Of a stretch of 64,000 nt of DNA, positions 1 through 9,773 are shown one piece after another. The stretch's first letter is position 1, and each line of letters starts with the position of its first letter. The stretch spans positions 1-64,000 of the forward strand of contig JAYTTF010000045.1 in the NCBI GenBank assembly GCA_043745195.1. The letters are read 5' to 3'. The position numbers were made by a program, and so were the translations under genes. Under the pieces are notes generated by a model that was not told where the DNA came from, did not search any database, and was given only the letters and a program-made list of their open reading frames with translations. The DNA comes from JANXSF01 sp043745195. GTDB lineage: Bacteria; Acidobacteriota; Terriglobia; Bryobacterales; Bryobacteraceae.

Positions 1-285
1 GCGGGTGTGGACTTCGCTGACTTGGGATTCGTAAGTGTGGAGGATGTTGTCGTGGTGGCGGAGCAGGCGACCTAATGTGGATGCGGAGGGCCAGTCGAGG
101 CCGAGGGCTTCGATGCGGGTTAGGAGCCAGCCGCGGAATTGTTCTGAGTAAAGCGGGGCGGCGGTGCCATTGAATTGTGCGTAGGATTGATGGTTTGGAG
201 TGAGGAAAAAAGTGGCTCTATCGCAGGCGAGGATCAGCTTATCGAAGGGGGAGAGCTTTCGCGGTTGATGATGATTTGCTGACAT
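1..285 (-). CDS. Replication-protein-like N-terminal fragment (partial, runs off left edge)
   Basis: An open frame starts with ATG at 285 and stays open to base 1, giving 95 residues that begin MSANHHQPRKLSPFDKLIL. The pattern (a hydrophobic start, then FFLTPNHQSYAQF, a short gap, FRGWLLTRI and a run before VHTR) resembles the segment found before the helicase/primase core of plasmid- or phage-type replication proteins. In those proteins a stretch of the type FHTPDGEAYA is followed by FRRWL. The catalytic part would lie outside the window, so function cannot be confirmed. An inverted repeat (292-297 with 304-309, A-rich loop on the + strand) lies just upstream of the ATG. It could instead be an unrelated hypothetical protein. 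Confidence 0.45.
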   Translation of the reverse strand, partial: MSANHHQPRKLSPFDKLILACDRATFFLTPNHQSYAQFNGTAAPLYSEQFRGWLLTRIEALGLDWPSASTLGRLLRHHDNILHTYESQVSEVHTR

Positions 286-291
286 TCGCTT

Positions 292-309
292 CTGGTAGAA
301 AAATACCAG
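292..309. repeat. Short perfect inverted repeat upstream of the left-edge gene
   Basis: CTGGTA at 292-297 and TACCAG at 304-309 form a perfect 6-bp stem around a six-base GAAAAA loop. It lies about 7 bases before the ATG of the minus-strand gene at 285. It may be an operator or translational hairpin for that gene. The rest of 286-428 shows nothing recognisable. Confidence 0.35.
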
Positions 310-428
310 GGTGATTTGGGCGGGCCGGACAGAGTGAGAGCGACGAGATGGCCGAAGCTACTCAGAGGCAACAAGTTAATTGCCGTGAAATTATTTTGGA
401 TGTGATGGGACTGAGGTTTTCGGAGGCC

Positions 429-1625
429 TTAAAAATTTCTTGAAGCGCCACCGCCACCGGAATCTCCGCCGCCGAAGTGGACATCGTTCCCCTGCGTATT
501 TGAACTGATTGGGTTCTGTGATGCGAGCCCAAAGGTTGCGGCCCCGACGTTCATCCAGGATTTGTCCTTCCCTGAAAAACGCTGGGCGGTAAAACCTCGA
601 CGAATTCCGCTTGGCCCATTGGCAAGCCAGCGGCGGATGAAAATGGCGACACCGATTAACAATGCACCGAGGAGCATGGGATCCCAGCTGTGCCGATTCC
701 ATCCGAGATACGATTTATTCGAGACGAAAGTGAGGATGGCTGTGGCAAAGCCAACTAGGATAACGGCGCGGTCTTTTTTGGTGAGGCCGCGTGCGAGTAT
801 CATAGGCGGCAAACACCAGGTGAGCACCCAGGTAGACCAGTAGAAGAGTCTGGAAAACTCCGTCGGGTTTGGATGAACACCCCACCATTGTCCTAACAGG
901 TTGAGTGACGAAAGCTGAAGATTGATTGCAAGATAGATGCCGAGCCAGAGGAGTGCTTCAGCAATGGAATACTCATCGTTCCGATACGTAAAGCGATGGG
1001 GTGCCCGTGCCCTGACCACAACGAACAGGCCAATGGCATAGAGAATCCCAATGATTAGATGCCGCGTCATTTGGGATGAGGTCCAGTCGGTTGTCAGCCA
1101 GAGGACCATCATCATGGCGGCAAGAAACGCATAGTGGAGTCCGAAACGATGCCAGAGCCAAAGGGAAGCGATGGCGCCAGACGCGGGAACAAGAAATTCG
1201 GCCCCGGTCAGCGGCGACGGATAGTGTTGACCGTCGAACAAAACAGATTGCAATCCCGCACAAAGAAAGCCTACTGAGCAGACGGCGAGGGCTTCCTCAA
1301 TGCCGTAGCGATAGAGCCGAGCTTGGGAAACGGCCAGTTCAGTAGCCGCGTACGAGATACCAGAAAAGATCAAAAGCAAAATTCCAATGGTTCGGTTCTG
1401 AGGCCGGCAGATCACGAAGATCAGAGCGACCGCAGCGCCAACGATGATCAGGGTGAACAGGAACAAGACGAGCCGCAGAAAGATATTGGTCCGGCGAAGA
1501 TCGCAATCGGTTTCCTGCTCTATTTGCTGGTACTGCGCTTGCGTGAGGAAGCCTTCGCCGGCCCAATCTTTCAGCAGATCGCGGGCGTGTAAAATTTCTT
1601 CGTCGGCTGCGTTGTAGGCTCTCAA
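429..1625 (-). CDS. DUF2157-like polytopic membrane protein with Gly-rich tail
   Basis: 398 residues. A soluble N-terminus of about 45 residues (AADEEILHARDLLKDWAGEG, a helix of the kind seen at the start of DUF2157 proteins) is followed by about ten hydrophobic segments, for example LRLVLFLFTLIIVGAAVALI and LLGALLIGVAIFI. The C-terminus is soluble and ends in a Gly/Ser-rich tail (FGGGDSGGGGASRNF). The start overlaps the stop of the upstream gene by 4 bases (ATGA), so the two are probably translationally coupled. The pair looks like an old tandem duplication or a two-subunit membrane complex. No catalytic motif is visible and the biochemical role is unknown. Confidence 0.75.
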   Translation of the reverse strand: MRAYNAADEEILHARDLLKDWAGEGFLTQAQYQQIEQETDCDLRRTNIFLRLVLFLFTLIIVGAAVALIFVICRPQNRTIGILLLIFSGISYAATELAVSQARLYRYGIEEALAVCSVGFLCAGLQSVLFDGQHYPSPLTGAEFLVPASGAIASLWLWHRFGLHYAFLAAMMMVLWLTTDWTSSQMTRHLIIGILYAIGLFVVVRARAPHRFTYRNDEYSIAEALLWLGIYLAINLQLSSLNLLGQWWGVHPNPTEFSRLFYWSTWVLTWCLPPMILARGLTKKDRAVILVGFATAILTFVSNKSYLGWNRHSWDPMLLGALLIGVAIFIRRWLANGPSGIRRGFTAQRFSGKDKSWMNVGAATFGLASQNPISSNTQGNDVHFGGGDSGGGGASRNF

Positions 1626-2566
1626 TTTTCCCTCCCGAACTGGCGCGCGATCAGGACCAACATGACGAGCATGGCGATGCCTGTAAAAACGAAATAGCTT
1701 AGAAGAGCGGTGGAACTATTCACTTCGCGAAGAAGGATCGCGCTGAGGCCAACGTAGCCATACACGGTGGCATAAGCGACGAAGGCAAAATGTCGGCGTG
1801 TGATGCCCCATGCAAGAGAAGTGCCACAAGCGGCAAGGAGAAATAGAAGCCACACAAATTGGTGTTCCCGATTGAAAACCCCCGAGAGAAGGGCCCAGAA
1901 GAGAACGTTAGCCGCAACATTCAAATACGTTCCAAAGAAATGCGGCTTCAGACCACGTTGCTGAAGCATGGTTCCGGCGACGATGACGAGCAGGCTGTAG
2001 ATAATCGCATATTGCCGATATGCTGTGTCCTGATGGGATGGCCAGCGTGAGATGCTGAGTCCGAACCAGCCGGCAAGAGAGGTTAATGCAAGCGACAACA
2101 CGAAGCGGTTATCGAAGCGATAAGTGAGAAAGAAGAACAGGCAAGCGGTGACCAACAAATAGAGATCCCATTTGCCTGAGAGCAACTGAAACCGATTTTC
2201 GATGTAGGCGAGTTCAAGTGACCAAACAAGACAACCGAGGTAGAGTACGTAGTCGAATATCAAACTCGGCGCAGGAGTTTCAGCGGGGCACCAGGCGGGG
2301 GCGCGAGAGATGCAGTACCAAAAGCAGGCGGTGAATATTGCAGATAGGATTGCCAGCACCAGGACGTCACCCAGTTCTTTTGACCAGGTAGTGACTGTCC
2401 AACCGAGGCCTGAAATGAATGCAAAAATACCAAGGTAGAGGAGAATGTTCAGCTCAAGAAAAAGAGAAAAAGGCTCTCCGCGTGAAAGGCCTGCAAGGAA
2501 GGTCTGTTGTTCCGAAGTTATGGTGCCGGAGTTCCTCCATTGCTTCAATCGAGTGAGGATGGTCAT
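1622..2566 (-). CDS. DUF2157-like polytopic membrane protein
   Basis: 314 residues. The N-terminal helix (MTILTRLKQWRNSGTITSEQ) has the leading soluble segment typical of DUF2157 proteins. About nine membrane segments follow, starting at LFLELNILLYLGIFAFISGL. A ribosome site (AAGGA) lies about 8 bases before the ATG. It is the first gene of a two-gene unit with the 398-residue membrane protein downstream (4-base overlap). Both share the same layout, a short soluble head followed by dense hydrophobic helices. This one lacks the glycine-rich tail. Function is unknown. Confidence 0.75.
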   Translation of the reverse strand: MTILTRLKQWRNSGTITSEQQTFLAGLSRGEPFSLFLELNILLYLGIFAFISGLGWTVTTWSKELGDVLVLAILSAIFTACFWYCISRAPAWCPAETPAPSLIFDYVLYLGCLVWSLELAYIENRFQLLSGKWDLYLLVTACLFFFLTYRFDNRFVLSLALTSLAGWFGLSISRWPSHQDTAYRQYAIIYSLLVIVAGTMLQQRGLKPHFFGTYLNVAANVLFWALLSGVFNREHQFVWLLFLLAACGTSLAWGITRRHFAFVAYATVYGYVGLSAILLREVNSSTALLSYFVFTGIAMLVMLVLIARQFGREN

Positions 2567-2582
2567 GAGGCTTTCCTTGTTT

Positions 2583-2605
2583 CGGCAGAGTTGTGGACTC
2601 TGCCG
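2583..2605. terminator. Hairpin between the TonB receptor and the DUF2157 pair
   Basis: CGGCAGAG (2583-2590) and CTCTGCCG (2598-2605) form a perfect 8-bp stem with a 7-base loop, just downstream of the receptor stop codon at 2622 in the minus direction. No clear run of T follows on the minus strand, so it may be a processing or attenuating hairpin rather than a strong intrinsic terminator. Confidence 0.35.
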
Positions 2606-2621
2606 GAATCCGAATTGCAGT

Positions 2622-5600
2622 CTAGAACTGCATCCTTAACGCGATTTGGATGACTCGAGGGGGGCGAGCACTTGTGGCCTGCCCAAACAACGTGTTGTAC
2701 ATGGCACCCGTTACATTGTCATAGCGCAAGGTATTATCCCTTCCAGAGAATTGAGTATGATTGAGGGCGTTGTAACCTTCAAATCGAAGTGTGGAGCGCA
2801 CTCGTTCGTTCAGTTTGAATTCCTTGTAGAAAGAAAGATCAAAATTGGCAGTCCCGAATCCAGTCTCTGTATTCTTACCAAGGTTTCCAAGTTGAGGATC
2901 TGTGGTGGTCCCTAACCACGCAGGAGTTCCTTGTCCAACAGGCTGTGGCGGAGGGCTAAAGCGCGATTCCAAAGGTGCGGTGGGGTTTACCACTTGCAGC
3001 CTGATATTGGCCGAGCCTGAACCGGCCGTATTGGTAACACCGTTCAAAGTTCCATACCCAGGGGTGAAAGGGGCACCAGTATTTATGCGAACAACACCAG
3101 ACAAGGTCCAGCCATTGGAAACCAGGCGGACGGCATTGTGGCTGGATTTGGACTTGGGTAAATTGTAGTAGAAATTCGTATTGAATACGTGAGCGCGGTT
3201 GAAGCCGGCAGGTCCGTAATTGCGCGCCCGGGTTGGGATGAACGGATCGATTGCCTGGCTATAACTATCACTTGCATCCAAAGCCTTGCTCCACGTATAG
3301 GAAGCAGCAACGTTCAGGCTACGATTCATGCGGTGTTGAAAAGTAACTTGGAGCGAATTGTAGTTGGACGAATTCGCAAATTCGTAAAGCAAAATATCGC
3401 CATAGCCCGTATATGGGCGCAGGAAGTTTGGAGGCAGCGGTGTATTGTTAGTAGTTGGATCTCTATTTTGCGGATTCAAGTTCAGGAAATTCGCGCCTAG
3501 CGGAACAGGATTAATGTTGCGCTGCCACAATTGATGTCGTCCCAAGGAGCCGCCGTAACCGACTTCAAGCATGGTCACTTTTGTGATCTGCCGCTGAATA
3601 CTGAGGTTAAAATTATAGACCGATTGCTGATGACCCTTTGTTGCCAGGGATGTCACGCTACCGGAAGGCGCAAGAAACCCAGCTGTGGCGGTGGCTTGAA
3701 TATCGGCGAAGGTGCCGTAGTATTGCGTTGGTGAGAACACGGAAGGCGGATTGGCGATTTGGCCCATTACCGGGTTGCCCTGAATGCGATCGAAGTACAC
3801 TCCACCGCCGCCGCGAATTGCTGTTTTTCCATTGCTGAATGGATCCCACGAAAACCCGAATCGAGGGGCAGCGACTAGGGGCATGGTTGTGTACAGTCCA
3901 TTAGGAACACCATTTTTCCCGCCGATTATTGTGCCGTTCGTGGGGTCACCCTGGCCAGGCGCGAAAGTTCCAATTAATCCCTGACCATAAGTCCTTCCAG
4001 TAATGGGATCTTGCGCCACCTTCACACCATTCACAGTTACTGGCCGCAGCAGCACTGGGGCTTTTGCGGGGTTGTAGGAAGCAGGACTGAAGGATGCCAA
4101 CTGGCCGTTGTTATCATACTGCGGAGGATCATGGTAGAAACGAACGCCATAGTCCAGCGCCAGATTTTTGCGCACTCTCCAAGTGTCCTGCAGATAAAAT
4201 TCCGTATTCGTAAACAGGAAGTTTCCTTTTGGTCTTCCTGTAGCTTCAGCATATGTAGAGTAATTGCCTAGAAGCGCATTGGCGTAAGCGTTATTGGCGT
4301 CTAACGGGTTGTTTGCGTCGTTGCCAAAATTTAATGAACCTCTAGTGGATGCATTTGCGCTCTGAAGTTTCTGCGTATGTTCAAAATAGAATCCCAACTT
4401 GTAAGTGTGAGTCCGCGATATTTTGCTGACGTTGTCTACGAAGGTCATGATGGTGTTCTGATTGAAATACGGGGTGCCATCGCTCAAGGATGGATTAGCG
4501 GCATTCTGAATTCCGCCGAAGGTCATGTTAGGAATCAGATTGTCGGGATTTAGCGCTGGATTGCGCTGCGCAATGTTGATGCCAAGTTTTGTCCGGTCCA
4601 GCTTTGTAGGATCCAGCGGGAAGTATGTCAGCGTGTTCTGGCTATAGGCCACCGTTGCCTGATTGAAGATGGTTGCGCTGATGGTGTTTGTAGAGGTCAA
4701 AGACGCATTCTTGCCAGGTTGTTGGAAAACTATCGGAGTACCGATGGGAAAATTCAAGGAGCCGTCTACCCAAATGCCGTAGAGCGTGTTCTGCTTATCG
4801 GTGTTGTAACTACCGCTTGCGAAAAGCTGCCAGTTTTGTTTCGGCGAAAAGTCAATCCTGCCGGAGTCTGTCCGGCGAGGGTATGCACCAACTTCTGAAG
4901 TAAAGTAATTCCATTGATAGCGGTTGATAATATTCGCATCAACGTAATTCGGTTTTGGAAAAAGGTTCAGAATGTTTTTGCCAATATCGGTCAATCGAGA
5001 TGGCGGAATGATACGGCCAGGAAATAGGATTTTGTTATTTAACGGATCATTCACGTTCACCAATTGGGATCCACTGGCATTGCGGGATTGAGAAAAGTCT
5101 CCTTCCCGTTCCAACAATGAGGGAACTGTAATTGTTCGCGTTCCATACTGCACGTTTTTCCTTTGTACTTCCTGATTGAAAAAGAAAAATAGTTTGTTGC
5201 GATCACGGTTGAATCCGGGAAGGATTACGGGGCCGCCAATCGTATACCCGCCAATATTGTATTTGTAAGGAGTACGGTCGCGGCCTGCTCTGTTGTTGAA
5301 ATAGTCGTTGGCGTTAAACGCAGTGTTGCGAACATACCAGCCAGCCGAACCGTGGAATTGCTTCCCTCCCCCTTTCGTCGTTATTGCAATCGACGAAGGG
5401 TTCCGCCCATTTTCAGCCGAATAGCCCGAGATCAGCACTTTCACTTCAGCCACCGAATCCATCGAAGGCATGCTGTGCACGCTTCCGTTGGAGCCGGTAT
5501 CCAAATTTGTGGCGCCATTCACTGTCATGTTTTTCGAATCGTTTCGGCCACCCATAATATAGATGCCGCCAATGCTGTTTGGCCCGGGAGCGTCGCGTCC

Positions 5601-6083
5601 ATCGGTTGTATCGACAACTCCAGCCATCAGACTGATGGCGTCGAAAATATCGCGGCCTCGAAGAGCAATCTGGTCCAACTGCTCTCCTGTCAGCGTTCCG
5701 GAACGTTCTCCGCTTGATAAGTTGACAGTAACGGCCTCGGCTGTAACTGTGATCGATTCGCTGAGTTGTCCTATGGTCAGTTGGATGTTCTCAGTGCGCC
5801 GGTCAGCAGCACCAATGGCAATTCCGGTTCGGGAAAAAGATTTGAACCCGGAGTGTTCCACTTTCAGGGTGAAAGTTGCCGGTGTCAAATCGGGGTAATT
5901 GTAGAAACCCTCTTTGTTCGTTGAGACGGTTCGGACGAAACCATTATTCTCGCCGGTCAGAGTGACCTTGGCATTGCCGACCATGGCACCGGCTGAATCC
6001 TGAACGGTTCCGGACAAGGAACCGGATGTGTTTTGTGCAGGCAACAGAGCCGCAAGCGACAAGGCAAGGAATACACGTTTCAT
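2622..6083 (-). CDS. TonB-dependent receptor, Oar-like, with carboxypeptidase-regulatory domain
   Basis: 1153 residues. A Sec signal peptide (MKRVFLALSLAALLPAQ) leads into a carboxypeptidase-regulatory-like beta domain (about 20-105: GSLSGTVQDSAGAMVGNAKV, then an FYNYPDLTPATFTLKVEHSG strand pair). A plug domain follows (about 110-250), then a large 22-strand-type barrel ending in the outer-membrane signature LRMQF. The length fits the 1000-1200 residues usual for acidobacterial Oar-type receptors. These sit in the outer membrane and are thought to import polymers or metal complexes with TonB energy; the substrate cannot be told from sequence. It is divergent from a second receptor starting at 6337, sharing a 253-base promoter region. 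Confidence 0.9.
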   Translation of the reverse strand: MKRVFLALSLAALLPAQNTSGSLSGTVQDSAGAMVGNAKVTLTGENNGFVRTVSTNKEGFYNYPDLTPATFTLKVEHSGFKSFSRTGIAIGAADRRTENIQLTIGQLSESITVTAEAVTVNLSSGERSGTLTGEQLDQIALRGRDIFDAISLMAGVVDTTDGRDAPGPNSIGGIYIMGGRNDSKNMTVNGATNLDTGSNGSVHSMPSMDSVAEVKVLISGYSAENGRNPSSIAITTKGGGKQFHGSAGWYVRNTAFNANDYFNNRAGRDRTPYKYNIGGYTIGGPVILPGFNRDRNKLFFFFNQEVQRKNVQYGTRTITVPSLLEREGDFSQSRNASGSQLVNVNDPLNNKILFPGRIIPPSRLTDIGKNILNLFPKPNYVDANIINRYQWNYFTSEVGAYPRRTDSGRIDFSPKQNWQLFASGSYNTDKQNTLYGIWVDGSLNFPIGTPIVFQQPGKNASLTSTNTISATIFNQATVAYSQNTLTYFPLDPTKLDRTKLGINIAQRNPALNPDNLIPNMTFGGIQNAANPSLSDGTPYFNQNTIMTFVDNVSKISRTHTYKLGFYFEHTQKLQSANASTRGSLNFGNDANNPLDANNAYANALLGNYSTYAEATGRPKGNFLFTNTEFYLQDTWRVRKNLALDYGVRFYHDPPQYDNNGQLASFSPASYNPAKAPVLLRPVTVNGVKVAQDPITGRTYGQGLIGTFAPGQGDPTNGTIIGGKNGVPNGLYTTMPLVAAPRFGFSWDPFSNGKTAIRGGGGVYFDRIQGNPVMGQIANPPSVFSPTQYYGTFADIQATATAGFLAPSGSVTSLATKGHQQSVYNFNLSIQRQITKVTMLEVGYGGSLGRHQLWQRNINPVPLGANFLNLNPQNRDPTTNNTPLPPNFLRPYTGYGDILLYEFANSSNYNSLQVTFQHRMNRSLNVAASYTWSKALDASDSYSQAIDPFIPTRARNYGPAGFNRAHVFNTNFYYNLPKSKSSHNAVRLVSNGWTLSGVVRINTGAPFTPGYGTLNGVTNTAGSGSANIRLQVVNPTAPLESRFSPPPQPVGQGTPAWLGTTTDPQLGNLGKNTETGFGTANFDLSFYKEFKLNERVRSTLRFEGYNALNHTQFSGRDNTLRYDNVTGAMYNTLFGQATSARPPRVIQIALRMQF

Positions 6084-6336
6084 GAATGAAAGACCTGTTA
6101 AGAAAAGCGGGAAATACTGGTGCTTGAATTATATCCCAACAACTTTAAGCAAGCACGATGCAGGAGATTAATCGGGCAGAATGCCGATTGTAGAAATAGA
6201 TTTCAAAGCCCGTTGGCCGTAGCTTGGATGAATCTTGTAAGCTTAGCGATTTGACTACGATTCGTGATATGCTCACTACCATTCCGCTGTCCGCTGCACC
6301 TTTAAGGTGAACCAAATTGACTAGGAGAACATTGCA
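6084..6336. promoter_or_regulatory. Divergent intergenic region between two TonB receptors
   Basis: This 253-base, AT-richer gap must hold the promoters of both flanking receptor genes because they point away from each other. An AGGAG ribosome site (6323-6327) lies 9 bases before the ATG at 6337. No palindrome or strong -35/-10 pair could be assigned with confidence. Confidence 0.5.
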
Positions 6337-9300
6337 ATGCTGCAATTCAGTTTTAAGAAAGGCCTCGTCTTTGGCCTAATCGCTTTGGGGAATTCATTAT
6401 TTGCACAAACAACGGGAACGGGTACCTTGGTTGGTAACGTCACCGACAGCACTGGGGCTAGCCTTGTTGGTGCGAAAGTAACGGTTGTTAGTGTTGACAC
6501 CGCATTTACTTCAACTGCAGTCACAACCAATGAAGGCTCCTACTACGTGCCTTATCTGGCACCTGGCTTTTACAGGCTCACCATTGAAACAGCGGGTTTT
6601 AAACGGTATTTGCGGGAAGGGATTCAGATTCGCACTGGCGAAATTCCGCGCATTGATGTGGCCATGGAGGTTGGTGCTGTTACTGACAGTATCAAAGTAG
6701 AAGGCTCAGCCCTGTTGCTGGAAACTGAAACGGCTGCTGCCGGGCAGGTCCTTGATGGTGACCAGTTACTCAAAATTCCTGTAAGTCAAAAACGAGCTAT
6801 TCGCATGACTTACTACTACCCTGGCACCCAGCCGGTTGACGGCTATCACGTGTTGGGGCAACGGGCTCGTGCGATTGGATACACGGTGGATGGCATTAAT
6901 GGAAAAGAGCCTGGCATTGGCAACATTGGTGGTACCAACGAACAGATTTCCACTACACAAGATGCTTTTGAAGAAGTTAAGGTTCACACCACCGGGACGC
7001 CTGCGGAAATTGGGCACGCGGCTGGCGGGCTGATTTCCATTGTCTTCCGCAGCGGCACTAATCAATTTCATGGGTCCTTTGAAAATCGGCACATTGGCCA
7101 GACCATGATCCATCGCAACTATTTGGAGCAGTTGCCGCGAACTAACCCATTTACTTTTCACGATTCCGCCTTTTTGTTTAGCGGTCCTGTGATGCTGCCA
7201 AAACTTTATAAAGGTAGGGATAAAACTTTCTGGCTAGTGGGTTGGGAACAGCATTACGAAAATGCTGGGACTGCAAGTGCCCGTACAGCGGTGCCAACCG
7301 CAGCGATGCTAGGTGGAGACTTCTCCTTTGGTGGCCAAACTTCACCGCGCCCTTTGGCAATTTATGATCCATTCTCCACGCGGTTAGTGGGCAACACTTG
7401 GACTCGCGATTTGTTCGCGGGGAATATTATTCCCAAGACACTCTTTGACCCAGCGGTGCAGAAGTTTCTTGCGCTGAATCCTTTCACTGCTCCAAATCAG
7501 CCGGGCATCGCAAATGCTACGCAGCCTACGGAAAACCTTGTTGCGAATCAAGTGAAACAGATCAGACGAATTCGTTGGGATATTAAGCTGGATCAACAAT
7601 TTTCCGCTAATCACAAAATGAATGGCCGCTACTCCCAAGCGCATCACAGAGCATGGAAGGGCGATCATCAGGCGCAGTTTGCATGGCTGGATATTGATCC
7701 AAATGCGCAGCCACAACCGGTGGAACACTACAATGGCGTGATTTCCGATACCTACATTTTGGGACCCACCGTAAGCAATGAGTTCCGCGCTGGCTACAAT
7801 CGCCGCGAAGTTCATAACGGGTCGCTGTTTGAGGGTCAGAATTACGCGCAGAAATTCGGCATTCCAAATGTTGGTGGCGGTAGTTTCCCTCACTTTAATA
7901 TTGGGTTTGGCTTGTCTGGGTTGAATGTGTATCAAAGCATCGGCGAAGATATGACTTTTCAAGACAACATCACCAAGGTTGCCGGTAAGCATACTTTGAA
8001 GGTTGGGTACGAAATTATCCGTACCCGTTATAACGGCACTGTGGGTGCTCTTTCCGGTGGCACTTATAATTTTGGTGGAACGGACCTACCATTCGCCCCG
8101 AATACTGGAAACGGTTTTGCTTCCTTCCTTCTCGGAACTGTGAATAGTGCTACTTACACGCAGGAATTCGCAAGCTGGCTTCCACGGTGGTGGTCGCATC
8201 AAGCTTACTTCCAAGACGATTGGAAGCCAGTGAAGAAACTTACTTTGAACCTGGGCCTACGCTGGTCATACGAATCGCCGTTTCAAACCAAGTACGGGCA
8301 ACAATCGCAATTCGATCCAAATGCGAAAGATTCTATTAGTGGGCTACAGGGTGCCATTATTCACCCGAGGGGTCCTCTTGCCAGAAAGGATTTGAATAAC
8401 TTTGCTCCGCGCCTTGGACTGGCCTACAATTTCCATCCTAAGATGGTATTCCGCGCATCGTTCGGTATGATCCATCAGGACATTTTCGCGACGTCGAACA
8501 ACATCAACTACAACGAATACCTGGCCACTGCAACGTTTCAATCCCCGGTGGGTGACCCGCGCCCGGCATTCCGGTTGTCACAGGGTCCGCCAAGCTTCAA
8601 CTTCAATCGGCAGTCCGATGGCTCGGTTCCATTTATTGGAACTAACTATTCCACGCGCGCGGCTACCTGGTTCGATCCGAACTTGCGCATGCCGTACGTG
8701 ATGAGCTGGTCTGGTGGACTGCAATACAGCTTCAAGCAGAACTGGGTTGTGGAGGGCTTGTACCAAGGGCAAGCGGGCGTTGGGTTAATTAATACCTGGG
8801 ATACAAATCGTATCCGGTTGGATATTTCTAAGGATCCGGCAGTGCTCAACACCATCTTCACTGCATCGCAGAATTACAAGCCCTATCCTCAATTTGGGTC
8901 AGTGAATCTGATCTCGAATTTCGGCCACAATACCTATCATGCAGGCACTGTGCGAGTTGAGAAGCGCTATTCCGCTGGTCTGATTTTGAATAGCTTCTAC
9001 ACCTTCCAAAAGACGATGACCGACAACGAAGGTGAAGGCGGTGTTGGTGGCGTGGATTATTACAACCGGCGGCTTGAAAAAGGCATTGCAACTTACAATT
9101 TGAAGCACCGCTTTGTAACTATCCTTTCCTATGAACTGCCGTTCGGTAAGGGACGCCGCTTTATGAATAGCAACCGCTGGGCAGACCTTGCCATTGGTGG
9201 TTGGGAATTGACTGCAACGGAGACCATGCAAGCGGGTGTGCCATTTACTGTTGGCTATTCCAATAGTCCGAACCGGTACTTGCCAACCGGTGCATCGCGA

Positions 9301-9708
9301 CCGAATATCTTAACTACAACACAGGAGGCTCAAGTGCAGGGCTGGGAAATTGGTCCAACGCGATTCCCCACTTCGGCACAGAATCCTTACCTCAATATTG
9401 GTTCCTTCGCCTATCCTGCGGCATTCACTGTGGGGAATTTGGGTCGTACAACTTTCATTGGACCTGGTATCCATTGGACCCAGTTTTCCATTGCCAAATG
9501 GTGGAGCATCAGGGAGCGAGCACGCTTTCAGCTTCGGTTAGACGGGAACAACTTCCCTTTCAAGCAGCCCCAATTCTCAAACCCAAATGCTTCGTTTGAT
9601 AACAACAACCGTACTGCCTTTGGCAAGATCACCGGAACGCGGGGATCGTTTTCTGACATTGGAACAGCGAACGCAAATCTGCAGATTGTGATGAAAGTTC
9701 AGTTCTGA
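6337..9708 (+). CDS. TonB-dependent receptor, Oar-like, with carboxypeptidase-regulatory domain
   Basis: 1123 residues. The signal peptide ends near SLFAQ (about residue 24). A carboxypeptidase-regulatory beta domain follows (about 28-115: GTLVGNVTDSTGASLVGAKV), then the plug with a VDGINGKEPGIGNIGGTNEQ loop. The barrel ends in LQIVMKVQF, the usual C-terminal strand of outer-membrane proteins. The start is fixed by AGGAG at 6323-6327. The gene is monocistronic, with a clear terminator at 9729-9765. It is only distantly similar to its divergent neighbour, so the two are probably receptors for different ligands rather than a fresh duplication. The ligand is unknown. Confidence 0.9.
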   Translation: MLQFSFKKGLVFGLIALGNSLFAQTTGTGTLVGNVTDSTGASLVGAKVTVVSVDTAFTSTAVTTNEGSYYVPYLAPGFYRLTIETAGFKRYLREGIQIRTGEIPRIDVAMEVGAVTDSIKVEGSALLLETETAAAGQVLDGDQLLKIPVSQKRAIRMTYYYPGTQPVDGYHVLGQRARAIGYTVDGINGKEPGIGNIGGTNEQISTTQDAFEEVKVHTTGTPAEIGHAAGGLISIVFRSGTNQFHGSFENRHIGQTMIHRNYLEQLPRTNPFTFHDSAFLFSGPVMLPKLYKGRDKTFWLVGWEQHYENAGTASARTAVPTAAMLGGDFSFGGQTSPRPLAIYDPFSTRLVGNTWTRDLFAGNIIPKTLFDPAVQKFLALNPFTAPNQPGIANATQPTENLVANQVKQIRRIRWDIKLDQQFSANHKMNGRYSQAHHRAWKGDHQAQFAWLDIDPNAQPQPVEHYNGVISDTYILGPTVSNEFRAGYNRREVHNGSLFEGQNYAQKFGIPNVGGGSFPHFNIGFGLSGLNVYQSIGEDMTFQDNITKVAGKHTLKVGYEIIRTRYNGTVGALSGGTYNFGGTDLPFAPNTGNGFASFLLGTVNSATYTQEFASWLPRWWSHQAYFQDDWKPVKKLTLNLGLRWSYESPFQTKYGQQSQFDPNAKDSISGLQGAIIHPRGPLARKDLNNFAPRLGLAYNFHPKMVFRASFGMIHQDIFATSNNINYNEYLATATFQSPVGDPRPAFRLSQGPPSFNFNRQSDGSVPFIGTNYSTRAATWFDPNLRMPYVMSWSGGLQYSFKQNWVVEGLYQGQAGVGLINTWDTNRIRLDISKDPAVLNTIFTASQNYKPYPQFGSVNLISNFGHNTYHAGTVRVEKRYSAGLILNSFYTFQKTMTDNEGEGGVGGVDYYNRRLEKGIATYNLKHRFVTILSYELPFGKGRRFMNSNRWADLAIGGWELTATETMQAGVPFTVGYSNSPNRYLPTGASRPNILTTTQEAQVQGWEIGPTRFPTSAQNPYLNIGSFAYPAAFTVGNLGRTTFIGPGIHWTQFSIAKWWSIRERARFQLRLDGNNFPFKQPQFSNPNASFDNNNRTAFGKITGTRGSFSDIGTANANLQIVMKVQF

Positions 9709-9728
9709 ATTTTGGTGCTATTGAAAAG

Positions 9729-9770
9729 GGGCGGTGCTTCCAGATCAGGAAGCATCGCCCGTTTTCGTTT
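9729..9770 (+). terminator. Intrinsic terminator after the + strand TonB receptor
   Basis: GGGCGGTGCTTCC (9729-9741) pairs with GGAAGCATCGCCC (9748-9760). This makes a 13-bp stem with one G-T wobble and a 6-base loop. It is followed directly by the T-rich run GTTTTCGTTT (9761-9770), 20 bases after the stop codon. It also lies between two convergent genes. Confidence 0.85.
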
Positions 9771-9773
9771 CAG

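Noticed and set aside
7384..7992. 202-codon minus-strand frame opposite the second TonB receptor
   Set aside because: Shadow of the receptor, no similarity to any family and no ribosome site.
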